Positions 23,356 through 36,470 of a DNA stretch of 64,000 nt are shown one piece after another. The stretch covers positions 26,026,345-26,090,344 of the forward strand of contig NC_135381.1 in NCBI RefSeq assembly GCF_049243985.1. Reading direction: 5' to 3'. The notes under the pieces are model-generated. The model was not told the DNA's origin, did no database searches, and saw only the letters and a program-made list of their open reading frames with translations. Each line of letters begins with the position of its first letter. The stretch's first letter is position 1. The translations under genes were made by a program, and so were the position numbers. This DNA is from Paroedura picta (taxonomy: Eukaryota; Chordata; Lepidosauria; Squamata; Gekkonidae).

Positions 23356-23625
23356 ACATTGCTTGTTAAATACTCCCAAATGCCTGCAAATCAAATGTTG
23401 AGTGATCAAGGATGTCAATGATCAAAATATTTCCAAGACTAAGAATACTCCCAATTTGCAGATAAAATTTCAGAAAATGGTATGCTTGGGGAACAGTGAT
23501 TACAGTGTGGTTAAGTGACTAGTCCACAGTACTGATGACCCACTAGTAAGCTTAGAAGCCATTTTGAAAACAATTCCCATCCAATCCTTCCCATCTTTGA
23601 AAGCAGAGCACAGTATATTTCCAAG

Positions 23626-23626
<1 letters not shown>

Positions 23627-23658
<32 letters not shown>
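23627..23658. repeat. (TA)n microsatellite
   Basis: This is an uninterrupted run of about 15 TA units. Confidence 0.9.
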
Positions 23659-23660
<2 letters not shown>

Positions 23661-24297
23661 AGAAGTACATGATACACAACTTTGAAGTCTCTGATGAAAG
23701 TAGGTGGTGACTTCTTAGCTAGAACTAAACTATAGCAATACGGAAATATAAAAACAAACAAAAATTGTAGTATTTCTTGGAGGAATGGTAGATTGTTGTT
23801 TTCAAATGATCCCCAAAGAATGGTCATGGAGGCCCTAAAAGACAGATGGTGGCCTTGCCACATGGTGTTTCTACCCATGTTCCAATTAAAAACAACAGTG
23901 TCTGGCATATGTCTTCATGCTCATTATAAACTCCACCCAGAGTTTGATGTGAATGAACCTGATTTTGGAACACAAGAAATGAATGAACAGTACAGCATTT
24001 CACTTAAACATATGTAGATATTTTCATGCTTTTTATATAAACTACATTTCCTCCCATTAAAGAAGATAGTGTAAACACAATTCTTGGAATAGTTTATAAA
24101 AGCAGTGCAATTTTTGCAAATGTCATTTCTTTTCTTTTGAAGTACATGTGTTTTTATATATAGGGAAGTAAAATAATCTCTTTAGAAAAATATATTAAAC
24201 AACTGACATTTTGAAAATTTAACTTGGTTGCTCATTTAGAGTCCTACACTGTGTAATCAATAAAAACAAAACAAAACAGTATTTCTAGACTGCCACA

Positions 24298-24470
24298 GGT
24301 GGGGTTAGTTGTATTGGTCTGAAGCAAAAGAACAAAGTGGCACCTTTCAGGCCAACAAAGTTGAATTCTGGGTGTAAGTTTTCATGCACCCAAAAGCTTA
24401 AACACAGAGTCAAAACTTTGTTGGTCTTAAAGGTGCCACAAAATTCGAATTTTGTTCTAGTCTGCTAAGG
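24298..24470. mobile_element. Inverted pair of the same Penelope-type tail
   Basis: AAGTGGCACCTTTCAGGCCA on the left and CTTTGTTGGTCTTAAAGGTG on the right are the tail seen at 12745, in opposite orientations around a short centre. Confidence 0.5.
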
Positions 24471-25479
24471 TTTGCGTTGGTGGAATATAAAATATTTATG
24501 GGGAGTAAAGAATAAACCTAGCTTAGCAACAGAAGAAGCAATAACCACATGAAAGAGACATAAAAGATTCCATTAGAGTAGCAACAGAGGAACACAGAAC
24601 ATCTGTAGATTATTATACATCTGGAGTTGTTTCTATGATCCAAGGGAGTACATTAATGTGTGTGTGTATAAATTATGTATAAGAGATGTCCCCACCTTAT
24701 AGATGTTTGTATGAATAGTTTTGATGCTCTATTTTTTATGTGGCTTTCTGATGAGCTCCTTCAATGAAGATTTGGCTGATTTCCACTTTCTTCTTCTATG
24801 TCAATTATTCTTGGAATGTGGGAGTGCTTTGGAGCAGTGTCCAAGAAATGTCCCATCACACCAATTACTGTGTGGCATCTGGACAAGAACATCTCTGACA
24901 AGAATGGACATAAAGCCACAGAGAATGCTGCAGGGTGAAACCATTCTGCACTAGGATCTTGATTGTGGGGAGAACAAATTACCATTATGGTGGAGACCAT
25001 CTGTACATGTTTGGGAAATTTCCGCACCCTTTAAATGTCGCATCATACCGGTCAAATGCAAGCTGAATATTCTGGCCCCTTCACATGATGTTGCCCAGAT
25101 TCAGTGTCTAGCCCGCTGATAGCTCGCTACATCCTCCATTTTAAAGTGCTTCTCTGGGAATCCGAAAAAGTGGATTTACCACCCTAAAAAAGTGCTAGCA
25201 ACCAGAGAGCAACCAACAGGTAACCAGCAGAAGGAAGGTATGGAGGCTCAAATGTGCTAAAGTCATCTTCAGCATCCCACCCTCACTCCCGCCTCCCTCT
25301 CCCTTGTTCCCAGGGATGAAAATTACTTTTTAAAAAATTGTGAACTTCCTGGAGCAACGAATAGGCGGACACGTGTGTAGGCAATACCAGAAATAAAAGA
25401 ATATTTAATTCAACAAAGTGCTCCTCTTGAAAGTTTTCTCCCCTGTCCCCAAATCAGAATGATATTAATATACTCATTT

Positions 25480-25740
25480 ATCAAAGGGCTGCTTTGGCGC
25501 CCATGGAAGCCAATGGCACCATAGACTACAATGAGGGGCACCCTCTTTGAGAGCCTCTAGACGTGGACCTCTTGGACCAATCATTTTGAAATTGGGAGGG
25601 GAGTTAGGGAAGAGCCTCCCAGAGCTACCCTGAAAGTTTGGAGGACATACCTTAAACCCCCACCCCCCAGGCCTTGGGAAAGGGACATCAATATTCCCTT
25701 TATAGTCTATGATGCCATTGATTTCCATGGGTGCCGAAGC
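25480..25740 (+). repeat. Degenerate repeat unit related to those at 1 and 1500
   Basis: GGGGCACCCTCTTTGAGAGC, GACCTCTTGGACCAATCATT and GGAGGGGAGTTAGGGAAGAG join motifs found separately at 1-80 and 1500-1757. It is therefore a better view of the whole unit. The function is unknown. Confidence 0.65.
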
Positions 25741-26542
25741 CAAAGCAGCTGAATTGGGTCCTTTGTGCACAAACCTACTTGTGAACCAATACAGGTGGTG
25801 TTCAAAAGCACCATGCATCTATGATTCTATGCATAGGCATTGCAACAGAGAAGTATGGTTAAAAAAAAATTAGCAGACATTGCGGGACCTTTAAACTGCA
25901 TCAGTATATGGAGGAAGGGGATTGGTTGCCTGAATTGATTGACAGGCAGAAGTGCAATGTGTTAAGTTGTGTTGCTCTCTTCTGCCTCTTCCAGCAGGAA
26001 GTGAGGTGGGTAAGATGCGCGAAAAAAAGGCAGACAAAGGCGAGACAGCAAAAAGGTGAGGAGGACGGAAGTCCACTGTTTTCTGGTCCAAAAGCCTGTT
26101 TTACAGGCATAACGCTATTTTTACTAATGTGCGGAAATGCCCTTGGTCTCAGCAGCAGAACAGCAGGATTACAGGCAAAACAAGTAAGTGAAAAACAAGA
26201 CTTTTTGAAACCTGTGAATGTGTAGCACTTCTCAAAACTGTAGCATGGGAAGATCATGCCATGTGAGTACTGCTCACCACCTCAAAAGTGTATCATTAAC
26301 TACCAGGCCTAACATGTTCTTATGTATGTACCCCTCAAATGTTTCTTTCTCTAATGGCTGTAATCTATTATCCCTAACTAGTCATGATTATCTTATATGA
26401 TAAATTGGCATTAGGATCAGAACAGGATATAAAGATGATCTGGCTAGCTTTCCATACTGGGCACCAAGAGCAAATGCATACAATGAATTCTATGTCTCCT
26501 TAGGGCACTTCCAATACAAATGGTTATGCTCTCCAGTGCCCA

Positions 26543-27735
26543 ACTATTATTTATTATTATTATTTATTAAACTTATATCCAATCGCTTTCCAAAGATTCG
26601 CGGCAGCATACAACATAACCATCCCATAAATTCCTTGGATAAAACTCATTATACCCAGGATTCTAAGTCCCCAGTAACCACAGAAGATTGCTGGCCTAAA
26701 AATCCCTCCCCTGAGCAGACCTCCCTAGAGGTGAGGATACCGATGTAAAAAATAAGTCCAAGGAGGGGCCATGCTATTCCTAGCAACATCACTGGCCTCA
26801 ACTAAAGACGTGATGGAAGAGCTCTGTTTTGCAGGCCCTGTGGAAGTGTGGCAGCTCCATCAGGGCCCTTAGCTAATTCCACCAGGTTGAGGCCAGGTGT
26901 GCTTCCTTAGGGCCAGGGACCTCCAAGAGATTCACACCTGCAGAGAAATGTTCTGTGGGTGGCATAAATGGGCAAGCAGTCCCTCAGATAGACAGGGCCT
27001 AAGCTGGGAATGGCCTTGAAGGTCAAAAACAAAACCTTGAACTTGATCCAGGCCAGAACTGGCAACCGATGAAGCTTGCCTCAGCACTGGGTGGATATAA
27101 GTTCTCCAGGGTATTTTTGTGAGGAGCCTAGCAGCTGCATTCTGTACCAGTTGGAATTTCCAGATCAAGGTCAAGGGCAGACCAGCATAGAGCAAGTTAC
27201 AGAAGTCAATTCAAGAGGTGACCGTTGAACAGATCACAGTAGTCAACAGTCTGGTGGCAGGTAGGGTGCTAGTAGCCTTGCCTGATGCAGATAGAAGAAT
27301 GTTGTGTGGGTTACTCCCATGACCTGGGCCTCCATTGACTGAGAGGCATCCAGAATCATACCCAAATTCTTTACCAAGGACAAGATGTCAAGCTGTGCCC
27401 CAGCCAAGATGGGCAAGTGCATTTCCTTGTAATGTAATGGGGGTGTCTGTCCATGAGGAGATAGAGCTGGGTGTCATCCACATACTGGTGTCAGTCCACC
27501 CCATAACTCTGGACAAACTGTGCTAGAGGGCGCATAAAGATGTTAAAAAGTGGGGAGAAAGAACCATGCCCTGAGGGACCACACAAGGGAGTTGGTAAGG
27601 GTGCAACAATTCCTCTCCCACCATCATCTGTGTCCAGTTCCAGAGAAAGGAGTGCAGCCACTGAAGGGCTGTCCCCTGAATTCTGGTCCCAGTGAGGTGG
27701 TGAGCCAACAACTCATGGTTAAGCACGTCAAACTA
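26543..27735 (-). mobile_element. L2-type LINE, 1.2 kb, RT to 3' end
   Basis: The minus strand encodes HHLTGTRIQGTALQWLHSFL and a PCVVPQGMVLSP motif of the reverse transcriptase palm. Farther on come LYAGLPLTLIWKFQLVQNAA and ARLLTKIPWRTYIHPVLRQ. Stops and shifts interrupt it. The (TTATTA)n tail lies at 26545-26572. It is the longest L2 copy in the window. Confidence 0.87.
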
Positions 27736-29779
27736 TGGGAAACTAAACATGCATGTGCTCTTGGTCACTGGAAAATCCCAGCACCTGTTTGTGTATTACT
27801 TTGAGCAGCATCTCCTGTTTCTTCTGGAGCTGCTGTAGTAATGAATATTTTTTAAACATATCTGACAAGTGTGGTTCCCATGGTTAGCTCTTGTGCTGGC
27901 AACATATTAGGTGGTTCCCATGTGGGCTGACTACCCTAACTCCATAGGTAGCAGGTGTCCATATTGGCACACTGGTAAAGAAGTAGTAACCATTCTTTCC
28001 CAAGCAATTGTAAACCAGGCCTCATTCTGATAGCAGTTGTTTTTCAAAGTATATATGATGTATCACGAAATACTTTCTAAGTGCACTCTAGATAACCAAC
28101 AACATAAATAACTACTGGGATTGTTTGCCATTTGTAAAAAAGGGATACAACTTGGCACAACTATTCTGGGCACAGTATGGTGAAAGTCTATCTCTGGGAA
28201 CAGCGTTTTTACTGCTTCTCTGTGGTTCCATCCAATGTGACTCTAGTGCTGCAGGGTTAGCGCCAGGAATTAGACAGCCCAAGTGCAAACCTGGGAGAGG
28301 CAGGGTCTGTAAACGGAAGACATCTCTGATGTTGCTTCTGACCTTCATGTGCAAAGTGCACACTTTCATACTTTGGGGGATCTTTTCCAACCTTTGAGTA
28401 GCCCTAAATGCCAGGGCTCAGCATTTTCATATTTTACAGAAACAGAGGAAATCTCGTAGAAGAATATCTCAATAGAATGTTTTCTGGCATTTATGGTGTG
28501 TTTGCTGGGTAACAATTGATGTTAAAATAGGGATTATTTTTGCACATTACTCAAAGAGAGATGGCTAATGCAACCCTATGAGTGCTCCCTTCTAAAATCT
28601 GTAGGATGGAACCACAAGAAACAACAACCAAGGCATTCAGGGAATGCAAGACCTGCCATCAAATCCCATATTGATGGGATTATTGACCTTCTATTGGATT
28701 ATGCCAACAGAGAGTAAACTCTCTTTTCAATTTTCGGTGATTATCAATGCAAAGTCACACCATTGGTTATTCAGCACTTTTGCTTCTGAGTATTGCTGTA
28801 TTTTTTTTTCTGTCGGGAGACATTCTTTGTCAAAATGTAATACCACTAACTCTGAAAAATAAATAAATAAATAACCCTGTGCAAAAAAAAAAAGTTACAT
28901 TACCCATTAATACAAATCTTACAAGGTCAAGAAGTTAATCAGCCGCTGGTTAACAAGAAGACAATCTGATTGGATTGTAAAATGTGAAAGAAAGTTCTTA
29001 GAAACTTGTAGAATAAGATGAGCTTCAAAAAAATTAACAGAACCTTAAATGTGGTCAACTTCCCAGGAATTTGCTTAAGAAAAACACAATGGTAACCATC
29101 AAGTAGAAGCAGGACAGATCCTGATAACTGAACTATGAATGGTATGCAAGCGAATTATATACTTTTTTCCAACCATAAGTACTGCTGAGTGGAAGAAAAA
29201 AAAACAAAAGCTGCCAGTCACTACAGAGGTTCACCTGCCCATATTCAATAATGTATTGGTGAAAATCTCACAGGATAAAATATTCCACTTTTGATCATGG
29301 ATCCTCTGGGTGTGCCTTGAGATGAAAATCATTCCATTTGTAGCTAGCTGTGCTTCAAATCTGCAAATTGTATTGTCTTTCCTATCTAGCATTCTCTCTA
29401 AAAAAAATTCCACTTATATTTCTGTACTAATATATAAAGAGTCTTGCTTTATCATATACAGCACTAAATATCAATTTGTCATCAGGCTGTGAACCTTTCT
29501 TTTAAAATACTCTCCCATGCCCCCTTATAGTTTTGTAATAAAGAAGCATTAAAACTGTACATGAAAAGATATGAACTTATTTGTGAACTACAAAAGTAAG
29601 TCTACGCCCCTCCATTCCCACTAATAATTTTGAAATATAAACAAAGAGGTTCAAGTATAAAAGTGAGTTGCTTGTGACTTGGCAAAACGTTTTGGCACCT
29701 GATGTTTTAGGTTCAAGGTCCTCTAAGAATCTGTCTCACTCATAATCAATAATCAAGCATTGCAATGCTCTGATTTTTG

Positions 29780-30480
29780 CTACCATATATCGCTGGTAAA
29801 GCCAAGCTCCCTTGTTGATAATGGCAACAAGGAATTGTTCCTATGGAATTCTTGAGCACCTTTCATGTTGCTGTTAAGAGGCAATTGTCCATTGAGTAGT
29901 GTCAGGGGTATGTTGCAGTAAGTGTGGTGATTACTGCTTATGGCAGCTAACGGCAAGGTTGCGGATTGCATGTCATACTCATATCCTCTGCAGTAATGTC
30001 TCGTTTGTGCAGTATCCACCTCTTGATAATTGCCCAAGTCTGCTTGTGATGCAGCCAAAGAGGCAGAAGTGTCTGACACAGCAATGGAAGGTACTGTCTG
30101 GAGATCTCCAAAAAGTCCCTGCTCAGCCGAATCGAGGACTTGACGCCGGGATAAAGCCTCTTTTTTCTTCACAGGCATTTCGTACAGCAAGCGCTTCCAA
30201 AACTTAGAATTCAGTTTGCTGCTTTTGGGACCATTCCACTTAATGACTGAAAAAAGTCTGATGGTGTGCTTTAAAGATTCCACTTCCTGGTAATTCACTT
30301 TCCCTTTTGATTCAGGACACTCTATGAAAATCACTTTGATTTCTCCACTGACTAGCATGTTGTGGAGCTTGTTTTCCATCTCAAAAATACTCCAACCCCT
30401 CCTGAGGACATAATCCGGAGTTAGTACAATAATGAGTCTTCGGCTTTGCTCTACGCATCTTGTGAGATCTTCAAGGTAAG
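29780..30480 (-). CDS. IL1RAPL2: IL1RAPL2 last coding exon: C-terminal TIR, cytoplasmic tail, stop
   Basis: The acceptor TTTATAG is followed at once by codons for YLEDLTRCVEQSRRLIIVL. The exon encodes 232 residues plus stop. The first roughly 100 complete the TIR domain, with box 3 visible as SKFWKRL. The remaining roughly 130 form the long C-terminal extension that sets IL1RAPL1 and IL1RAPL2 apart from other IL-1 receptors; in IL1RAPL1 this tail binds the calcium sensor NCS-1. The tail carries HHTYCNIPLTLLNGQLPL and ends LGFTSDIW. From memory, IL1RAPL2 ends in FTSDIW and IL1RAPL1 in ISSVIW, and this is the main basis for the paralogue call. The frame is fully open with no sign of damage. The 3' UTR must lie below 29780. 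I saw no minus-strand AATAAA or ATTAAA in the first 900 bases after the stop, so the transcript probably has a longer UTR or a further 3' exon. Confidence 0.96.
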
Positions 30481-31381
30481 CTATAAATCATAAAGAGAAA
30501 AGACAATAAAAGAGAGATATACTGTACAACATAAATTAGCCTCACGATTAAAGTAGGACAAGGAAACCTCACAGTTTGCTAGTTTAACATAGAAATCTAC
30601 ATATGTTTTGCATTTGATTCTACATCTCTGATACACAGGAGATAAACACTGGACTCTAAACAGCAAGATAGGCAAATCCCTAGGAAGAACCCTGGTCAAT
30701 CATCTCTATATCCCTATTAATCATAAGGTAACTATGGAAAACATTTTTTTTTCAGATTTAGGGCAGGAGAGGATGACTTCTCAGTCACTGGATCTATACC
30801 CGATTTACAGTCAGATCCATCAGAATTCTCCATCTTTTGCCTTAATTTTCAGAAGTCCTTGCTTATGTTACACAACACAACAATGCTCAGAGTGTGCTCC
30901 TTACAAATCAGCAGAACAGGCAGTAACCCTGTTTTGGGGCTTCACCTCCTCAAACTAAAGGTGAAAGCTTTCACAATTCAATACTTTTGTTGGCACCAAA
31001 ATTCCCTGCACAAAGAAAACTAGCCTGCCCTTCATCCCAACATCTAATATCCTCTTGGATAAAGGTGCAATTAGCGATATGTTTGGTTCTGAAGAGGAAC
31101 AACCCAGAAACAAGTTTAGGACATCTGCTTGCTTAAGGAAGCTAGGCCTGACTGAACTATAGAGCCAGCCAGGCCATGTGGCATCCTGGGTACTATACAC
31201 ATTTCATCCCTTCTAGCTCAAGTGGTTTTCCCAGGAAGACAAGCAAAGGAAGGGGTCTCACAGGCAACGGGCAAAGATTACCTCACCCTGCCCATTCAAA
31301 GCTTTGAGCTGCCACCTGCAGCAGGGCCTGGAGCTTGTAGCTCTCTTTCCTCCTTTGCCCCCTCCACAAAACAGACTAGTG

Positions 31382-31494
31382 CAGGGGTAGTCCAACTGCG
31401 GCCCTCCAGATGGCCATGGACTACAATTCCCAGGAGCCCCTGCCAGCGAACGCAGTTTGACTACCCCTGGAGGGCCGCAGTTGGACTACCCCTG
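31382..31494. mobile_element. Palindromic hAT MITE, family 1, copy 4 (rearranged)
   Basis: Family 1 ends are present, but the 3' arm carries a doubled terminal motif (GACTACCCCTG at about 31459 and again at 31484). The flanks GACTAGTG and GCCTAGAC do not match, so the copy looks rearranged after insertion. It lies about 0.9 kb from the last coding exon, within the intron. Confidence 0.85.
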
Positions 31495-33189
31495 GCCTAG
31501 ACTTTAATCCTTTGAGGGGTGGCTGGGTTTTCTTTTTCACAATTTTGATTTGACATTTCTTTGTACAGACAACACTTAGCCCAGATTATACAGCAATAGA
31601 AGTCAGCTCAAATAATGTGCACTGGTGATTCTAGAACCACACATAAGATGACCAAGAGGTTTCAAAGTATGCAAGTTTACTATGAAGATGTGCTCAAGGA
31701 GGAATTGCTTGGCAACCTATATGCAGACAGTATTATGGGAAGATACTTTTATGAGCTGATCTCATCTCCTTGCCCAGTGTGGGAGGCACTCTTCACAGGG
31801 ACCCAATGACATATGCCCCATCCTGTTTTTCACATAAACAGACCTTAAGGACAAGTCATTGTCCTATTCTTCATCCATTCAATATATGCACAATGAAAAA
31901 AAATATGACTTGTTTTTCCTGTTACTCACAAACAATCTCCCCTGTCTAGATTACAGAGTTTTGGTACTTACTGTCTTAGGACAGGCCTACCCTTCAAATG
32001 TATATTTTTATGCACATTGAACTGTCCATAATGAGCTCCTAGGAGTTCTGAGAGACATTGCTTGGAGAGAGTGATGGAGTTTCTGTTACGGATGCAAAGC
32101 TTCTCCCTCCTACAATGCGCCTCCCAAGTGAGAGACAATGATTAAAGCCAGTTTAAGTCTCTAGCCCAGAAGTGTCCCAAATGTATTTCCATATATTATA
32201 AGATGTATTCAAAATTGGGCCAGCCAGAGTCTCCTGGGATTGACTTAGGATTTCATAAAAAAGGAATGCCACTGAATTGGGCGATTTTCCTGGTGTGAGA
32301 ATTGGGCCGGCTGGCGCCTTCCATCCAATTGCCTTAGTTTGTCTGAAAATGACCCCTAAGAGTATCCATACTGGGCCACTTTTGCTATTTTTTTTATGAG
32401 TCTGACAAAGAAATTTTTTCAAGTGGTAATGGAATTTTTCTTCTTACAGAAGCCTGATGGGCTAGATATTGAGCATACAAGACAAACTGGCTAGACAGTC
32501 TCCTCCCCCTTCACCCGCGCCCCCTGACAGAGAGGAGGACTAGGAAAAGTCCTGCTCTACTTACTTCTTTCGACTCTCCTTCCATTGGAAGATAGGGACA
32601 CCAGTTGGAAGAAGAGCCTGCCGAAGAAAGAGCACATTGTAGGGGTGTTCCAGGTGGAACTCATCCCACATGCAGACTGGTTGTGCAGATTGACAAAAAT
32701 AGGATCATGGCCAGCTGCATGTAGCCACTGCTACATGTCTATAGGTCTATATGATCATTTTGTAAATTGTTGGTACCCCATCTTCTTGACTCATAAGGCC
32801 AAACGTATGCAGTACAAAAATGTATGTGGCATTTTGTAATTATCAGAAAGAAAAGGAAATTGAGGCCCGGTAAAATTCTTAATAAATTATTCCACTGAGT
32901 TTGTGTATTGTTCTGGAGAAAGCTTATCTTCCTGAAGTCCCTGGATAAGAAATAGGGGGGCATGAATTCGTAATTTTTTTTCTGCTTTGCATTCTAGATA
33001 CCAAAAGGCTAATGGATCCAGCAAAAACCACTATGTGGTGCCATGCAGGACAAATTGCTTGTGCAGATTTACAAGCAAATGGCTTTCATTTCCTCCCCAG
33101 AGAAACAGACAGAAAGCCATATTTAATGTCTAGCAATTAAAGCCAGAAGATCTGCCACTTCCTCCAGCACTCCTTTGGCACTCTGTGCC

Positions 33190-33408
33190 TGCTATTATTT
33201 AAGGCTGCCACCTTCCAATTACGTCTTCTGGGCTCATAGGGTAGTTCGGTTGGCTGGTATGGGAGTTGTGGGGTTTGGAGTGGCAGGGACAGGGAAGGTG
33301 GAAAGGGTTTTTTAGGGTCAATTTATTGTCTTGTTTTTATTTTGTGAGCCACCATGGGCCAGCTAGTATTGGGTGCAGCAGCATATAAATTAAAGAAATA
33401 AAAAAATG
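33190..33408 (+). mobile_element. L2-type LINE 3' UTR
   Basis: TTTTGTGAGCCACCATGGGC and the ending CATATAAATTAAAGAAATAA fit the L2 tail. No coding part is left. Confidence 0.6.
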
Positions 33409-34159
33409 ATTCACAGAAAATTATAATACGCATGTTCTTCTTGCCATGTCCCTTTTTGGTCAACAGTGCAAAAACAGAATTAAATATAAACATAGATGCA
33501 AAAAACAATTGAGGGCACACACAGATCAATCACACATGCTGAAAACCTGTTAATATTTGCAGCCTAATTATAGGTCTTCTCCAGTTTCAGTTGCCCAGCA
33601 CCAATATAGCTACAGCTTCAATAATAGACATAAATTTTCATTAGACATCCTGATGAAATCCATTTTCCCCAAAGCTAAGACTCCCATTTTCTTCCTCTGT
33701 GATGCTGGTATAATTCAGTGGACCATAATTATTGCCTCTGGCTGCAATCCTGAAAATATTTTCTTGGAACTGAGTTTCATTGAATAAAACATCTGCGTAT
33801 CAGTGCTCATTACTCCTATGTGAGGTTCCTGCAGATTGCCCACACACGAATCTTTGACTTGGTGCAGAAGATCAGAATTTATTGAAACCAAGCAAGTTAA
33901 CCAAAACACTTCCTTGTTAGAACTGAGGCAAGGCAATACAGGTTCAGCATACATCCCCACCTTCAATTCTCTCTTATGAGAACCTAAGAAATCGTGAGAG
34001 ATCTTCAAAGCCTAAACATCCTGGCTATCAAAAGGGTACCCAAGGACATTTGTCTGCACTCCCAGAGCCAGGTGAAGACAAGTGGGGGAGGGGGGAGGTG
34101 TGAAAGAGGAAAACCAGGGTGGGAAATTTAGGCAATAAACCTATACAATAATTAGTATA

Positions 34160-34602
34160 ATGAAGAAGAAGGAGAAGGAGAAGGAGAAGGAGAAGGAGAA
34201 GGAGAAGGAGAAGGAGAAGGAGAAGGAGAAGGAGGAGGAGGAGGAGAAGAAGAAGAAGAAGAAGAAGAAGAAGAAGAAGAAGAAGAAGAAGAAGAAGAAG
34301 AAGAAGAAGAAGAAGAAGAAGAAGAAGAAGAGTTGGTTCTTATATGCCACTTTTCTCTTCCCGAAGGCGGCGTAAAGTGGCTTACTGTTGCCTTCCCTTT
34401 CCTCTCCCTACAACAGACACCCCTGTGAGATGGGTGAGGCTGAGAGAGCCCTGATAACACTGCTCGGTCAGAACAGCTTTATCAGAACCGTGGCGCGCCC
34501 AAGGTCACCCAGCTGGCTGCATGTGGGGGAGTGAGGAATCAAACCCGGCATGCCAGATTAGAAGTCTGCCCTCCTAACCACTACACCAAACTGGCTCTCA
34601 AT
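34160..34602 (-). mobile_element. TTC-tailed tRNA SINE with expanded GAA tail
   Basis: The minus-strand SINE body is at 34331-34602. Its 3' tail has grown into a purine tract of about 170 bases (34160-34331): GAAGGA units, then GGA, then about 29 uninterrupted GAA. Confidence 0.92.
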
Positions 34603-34794
34603 GTGCTAAAATATATGGAGAAGCCTGGCATTTCTGACATCCTGAAGTGCTCATTACTTCTTACGTTTCTGGACATCTGAAGACTTTTAAAGCATCCTGT
34701 CTGCTTTAACTGGATTAGAAGTAGGCTCAGCCCAGGGACTGATTGATGCAAGAGGGAATATATTATCATGCAATGATCAAGTGGATTCTTGAGA

Positions 34795-34996
34795 TGGAGT
34801 ATAGGTCCATCAATAGATACTAGTCATGCTGAGTATCAAGGGAACCTCCATCATCAGCAAACCTCTGAATAACAGTACTAGAAGACAACAATGTGAATCC
34901 ATGCCATTTTCATTGGCCACTGTGTGACACAGTATGCTGGACTATATGGGCTACTGGTCCAGTCCAGTATGGCTCTTCTTATATTCTTATGATTCA
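34795..34996 (+). mobile_element. CR1-type LINE 3' end
   Basis: GGCCACTGTGTGACACAGTA, GCTGGACTATATGGGCTACT and the ending TTCTTATATTCTTATG are the CR1 3' UTR and its terminal octamer-like repeat. Confidence 0.75.
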
Positions 34997-35707
34997 GTGC
35001 ACATAAATCATATCAGTAAAGCAGCCTCCTCTTCCGAAGCGACTAGAGAAGTTGTGTATGTGAAGCTGTGGAAGGGGGACAAGATACAGAGATTTCCACC
35101 CCCAAAATATTGGCAATTGATGTGTCTTGTTATAAGGGGCACTTGTCCCTTATAGATACGCTTCGGAGCTAGCAAGCCCAAGAGGATAGTTTAGATCTAA
35201 TGGACCAAGCCCCAGAGCAAACAGACTATTGTGTGGAATTATCACAAGGGTTCTCCTGCCCACTTTCCATGTTTGGTGAATTGTACCTGCGGTCTATGCC
35301 TCTAGCTGTCTCACATTCTGAAAGTGGGCAAAAAGCCCTTTGCACAAAAATCTGCCTGTGCAGCTCTGCAAAAGACAAGGTTTCTAGTTGAATATACACA
35401 ACCAAGTTGTTGTATATCAGTGTATACTGATATATCAGTGTATAATACAGTGTATAATTAGGATATGTTGTATATTAATACAATTTAAAACCTTTAATGG
35501 CATTCAAAATATAAAGCAGCATACAAATTAGTTCTGTGATACAGATCTATAAAACTATAAAAATTACAGCAGACAAGGGAGCAGAAAGTACAAAAAGATA
35601 AAGCCAGTGATGTTTACTGCTTTACCCTATGGGTCATAGCTATAGATAAGAACTTGGCTACCCGTTCAGTGGTCTCTGAGCAGTTATCAGTAAGCAGCAA
35701 TTCAAGA

Positions 35708-35951
35708 GACCTAGGTGTAAACTGTACGGAGCTTTTATTCCAATCCCAGGTCGATTTAGTCAACTGCTGTCTACACAGAATGCGGTTTCCATTTTGATTT
35801 TGGGCTATTTAAAATTTTCCTTCTGCAGCAAGAAGGATTGATCCAGAGTGACCCTACCTTTATTGTGCAATATCTTAGAGTGCTTTTAATGCTCAATATT
35901 TCAAGATTTGGATTGAGAAAGCAGGCCGTTTTGAACCTCCGTGGTAGAGAC
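35708..35951 (+). repeat. Unclassified dispersed repeat, copy 1
   Basis: It shares, in the same orientation with 58776-58973, TTTTATTCCAATCCCAGGTC, TTCCTTCTGCAGCAAGAAGG, TCTTAGAGTGCTTTTAATGC and GAACCTCCGTGGTAGAGAC. This copy has about 45 extra bases after the first block. Confidence 0.85.
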
Positions 35952-36199
35952 TCCCTGATTGGCCAAAGGTGACCATATGACAAGCTTGCCTTAAAGGAGA
36001 AGCCCCTAATTTCTCTCAACTTCTGTTGGTCTTGGATTTTTTTCTCCCTCCTCTGCCTTCTTCGATTCTCTCCCCCACCCCCTTCAAGAAAAGAAAGAAA
36101 GAGGCTTGGCTCCTCTCGTCCACCTTATGAACTATCCTAACCACGCACAGAACACTTTCCTGTTTCAATGGGGAGGGGGGGGGGAGAGGAAGACCCAAG

Positions 36200-36470
36200 T
36201 TCAAATCGATCTGAATTCAACAGGATTGACAATGGAATAAAAAAGTAAGTGCAGACTCTGCCCTAGAATGTTGGTGGTTATACATCTCACATGGCAAAAT
36301 AAAATTGAGTCTGGTTCTGTATGGCAATACCTGCAAATTCTTTCATTGCAGGGAATTCTCTTATACCTGCCTTCAACCATTGTGGAGGGAAATACATTTA
36401 GTCTGGATAACATAAACGCTCTATGATTCAAAGGTATTATAAGGTTCGAAAAATAATGAGCCATAGAGTT
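36200..36470 (-). mobile_element. LINE C-terminal Cys/His motif fragment
   Basis: Minus-strand residues RLNVFPSTMVEGRYKRIPCN, RICRYCHTEPDSILFCHVRC give a C-x2-C...H-x3-C-like motif, as found at the ORF2 C terminus of several reptile LINEs. It may be the 3' part of the family seen at 39285. Confidence 0.55.

Larger units (their letters stand above)
1..29779. other. 3' UTR and downstream flank of IL1RAPL2, no other gene recognised
   Basis: No open frame here resembles a host protein; the longer ones fall in SINEs, LINE remnants, microsatellites or low-stop sequence. Long stretches with no feature I can name are 3660-4450, 6320-7290, 7790-8550, 9035-10980 (AT-rich), 12900-13470, 15860-16310, 16500-17490, 18100-18885, 20920-21500, 22640-23070, 23360-24290, 24480-25480, 25770-26540 and 27740-29779. 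The last of these should include the 3' UTR. Confidence 0.7.

Noticed and set aside
34141-34460. Open frames with poly-Ser, poly-Phe or Lys/Glu runs
   Set aside because: They come from the expanded GAA tail of a SINE.
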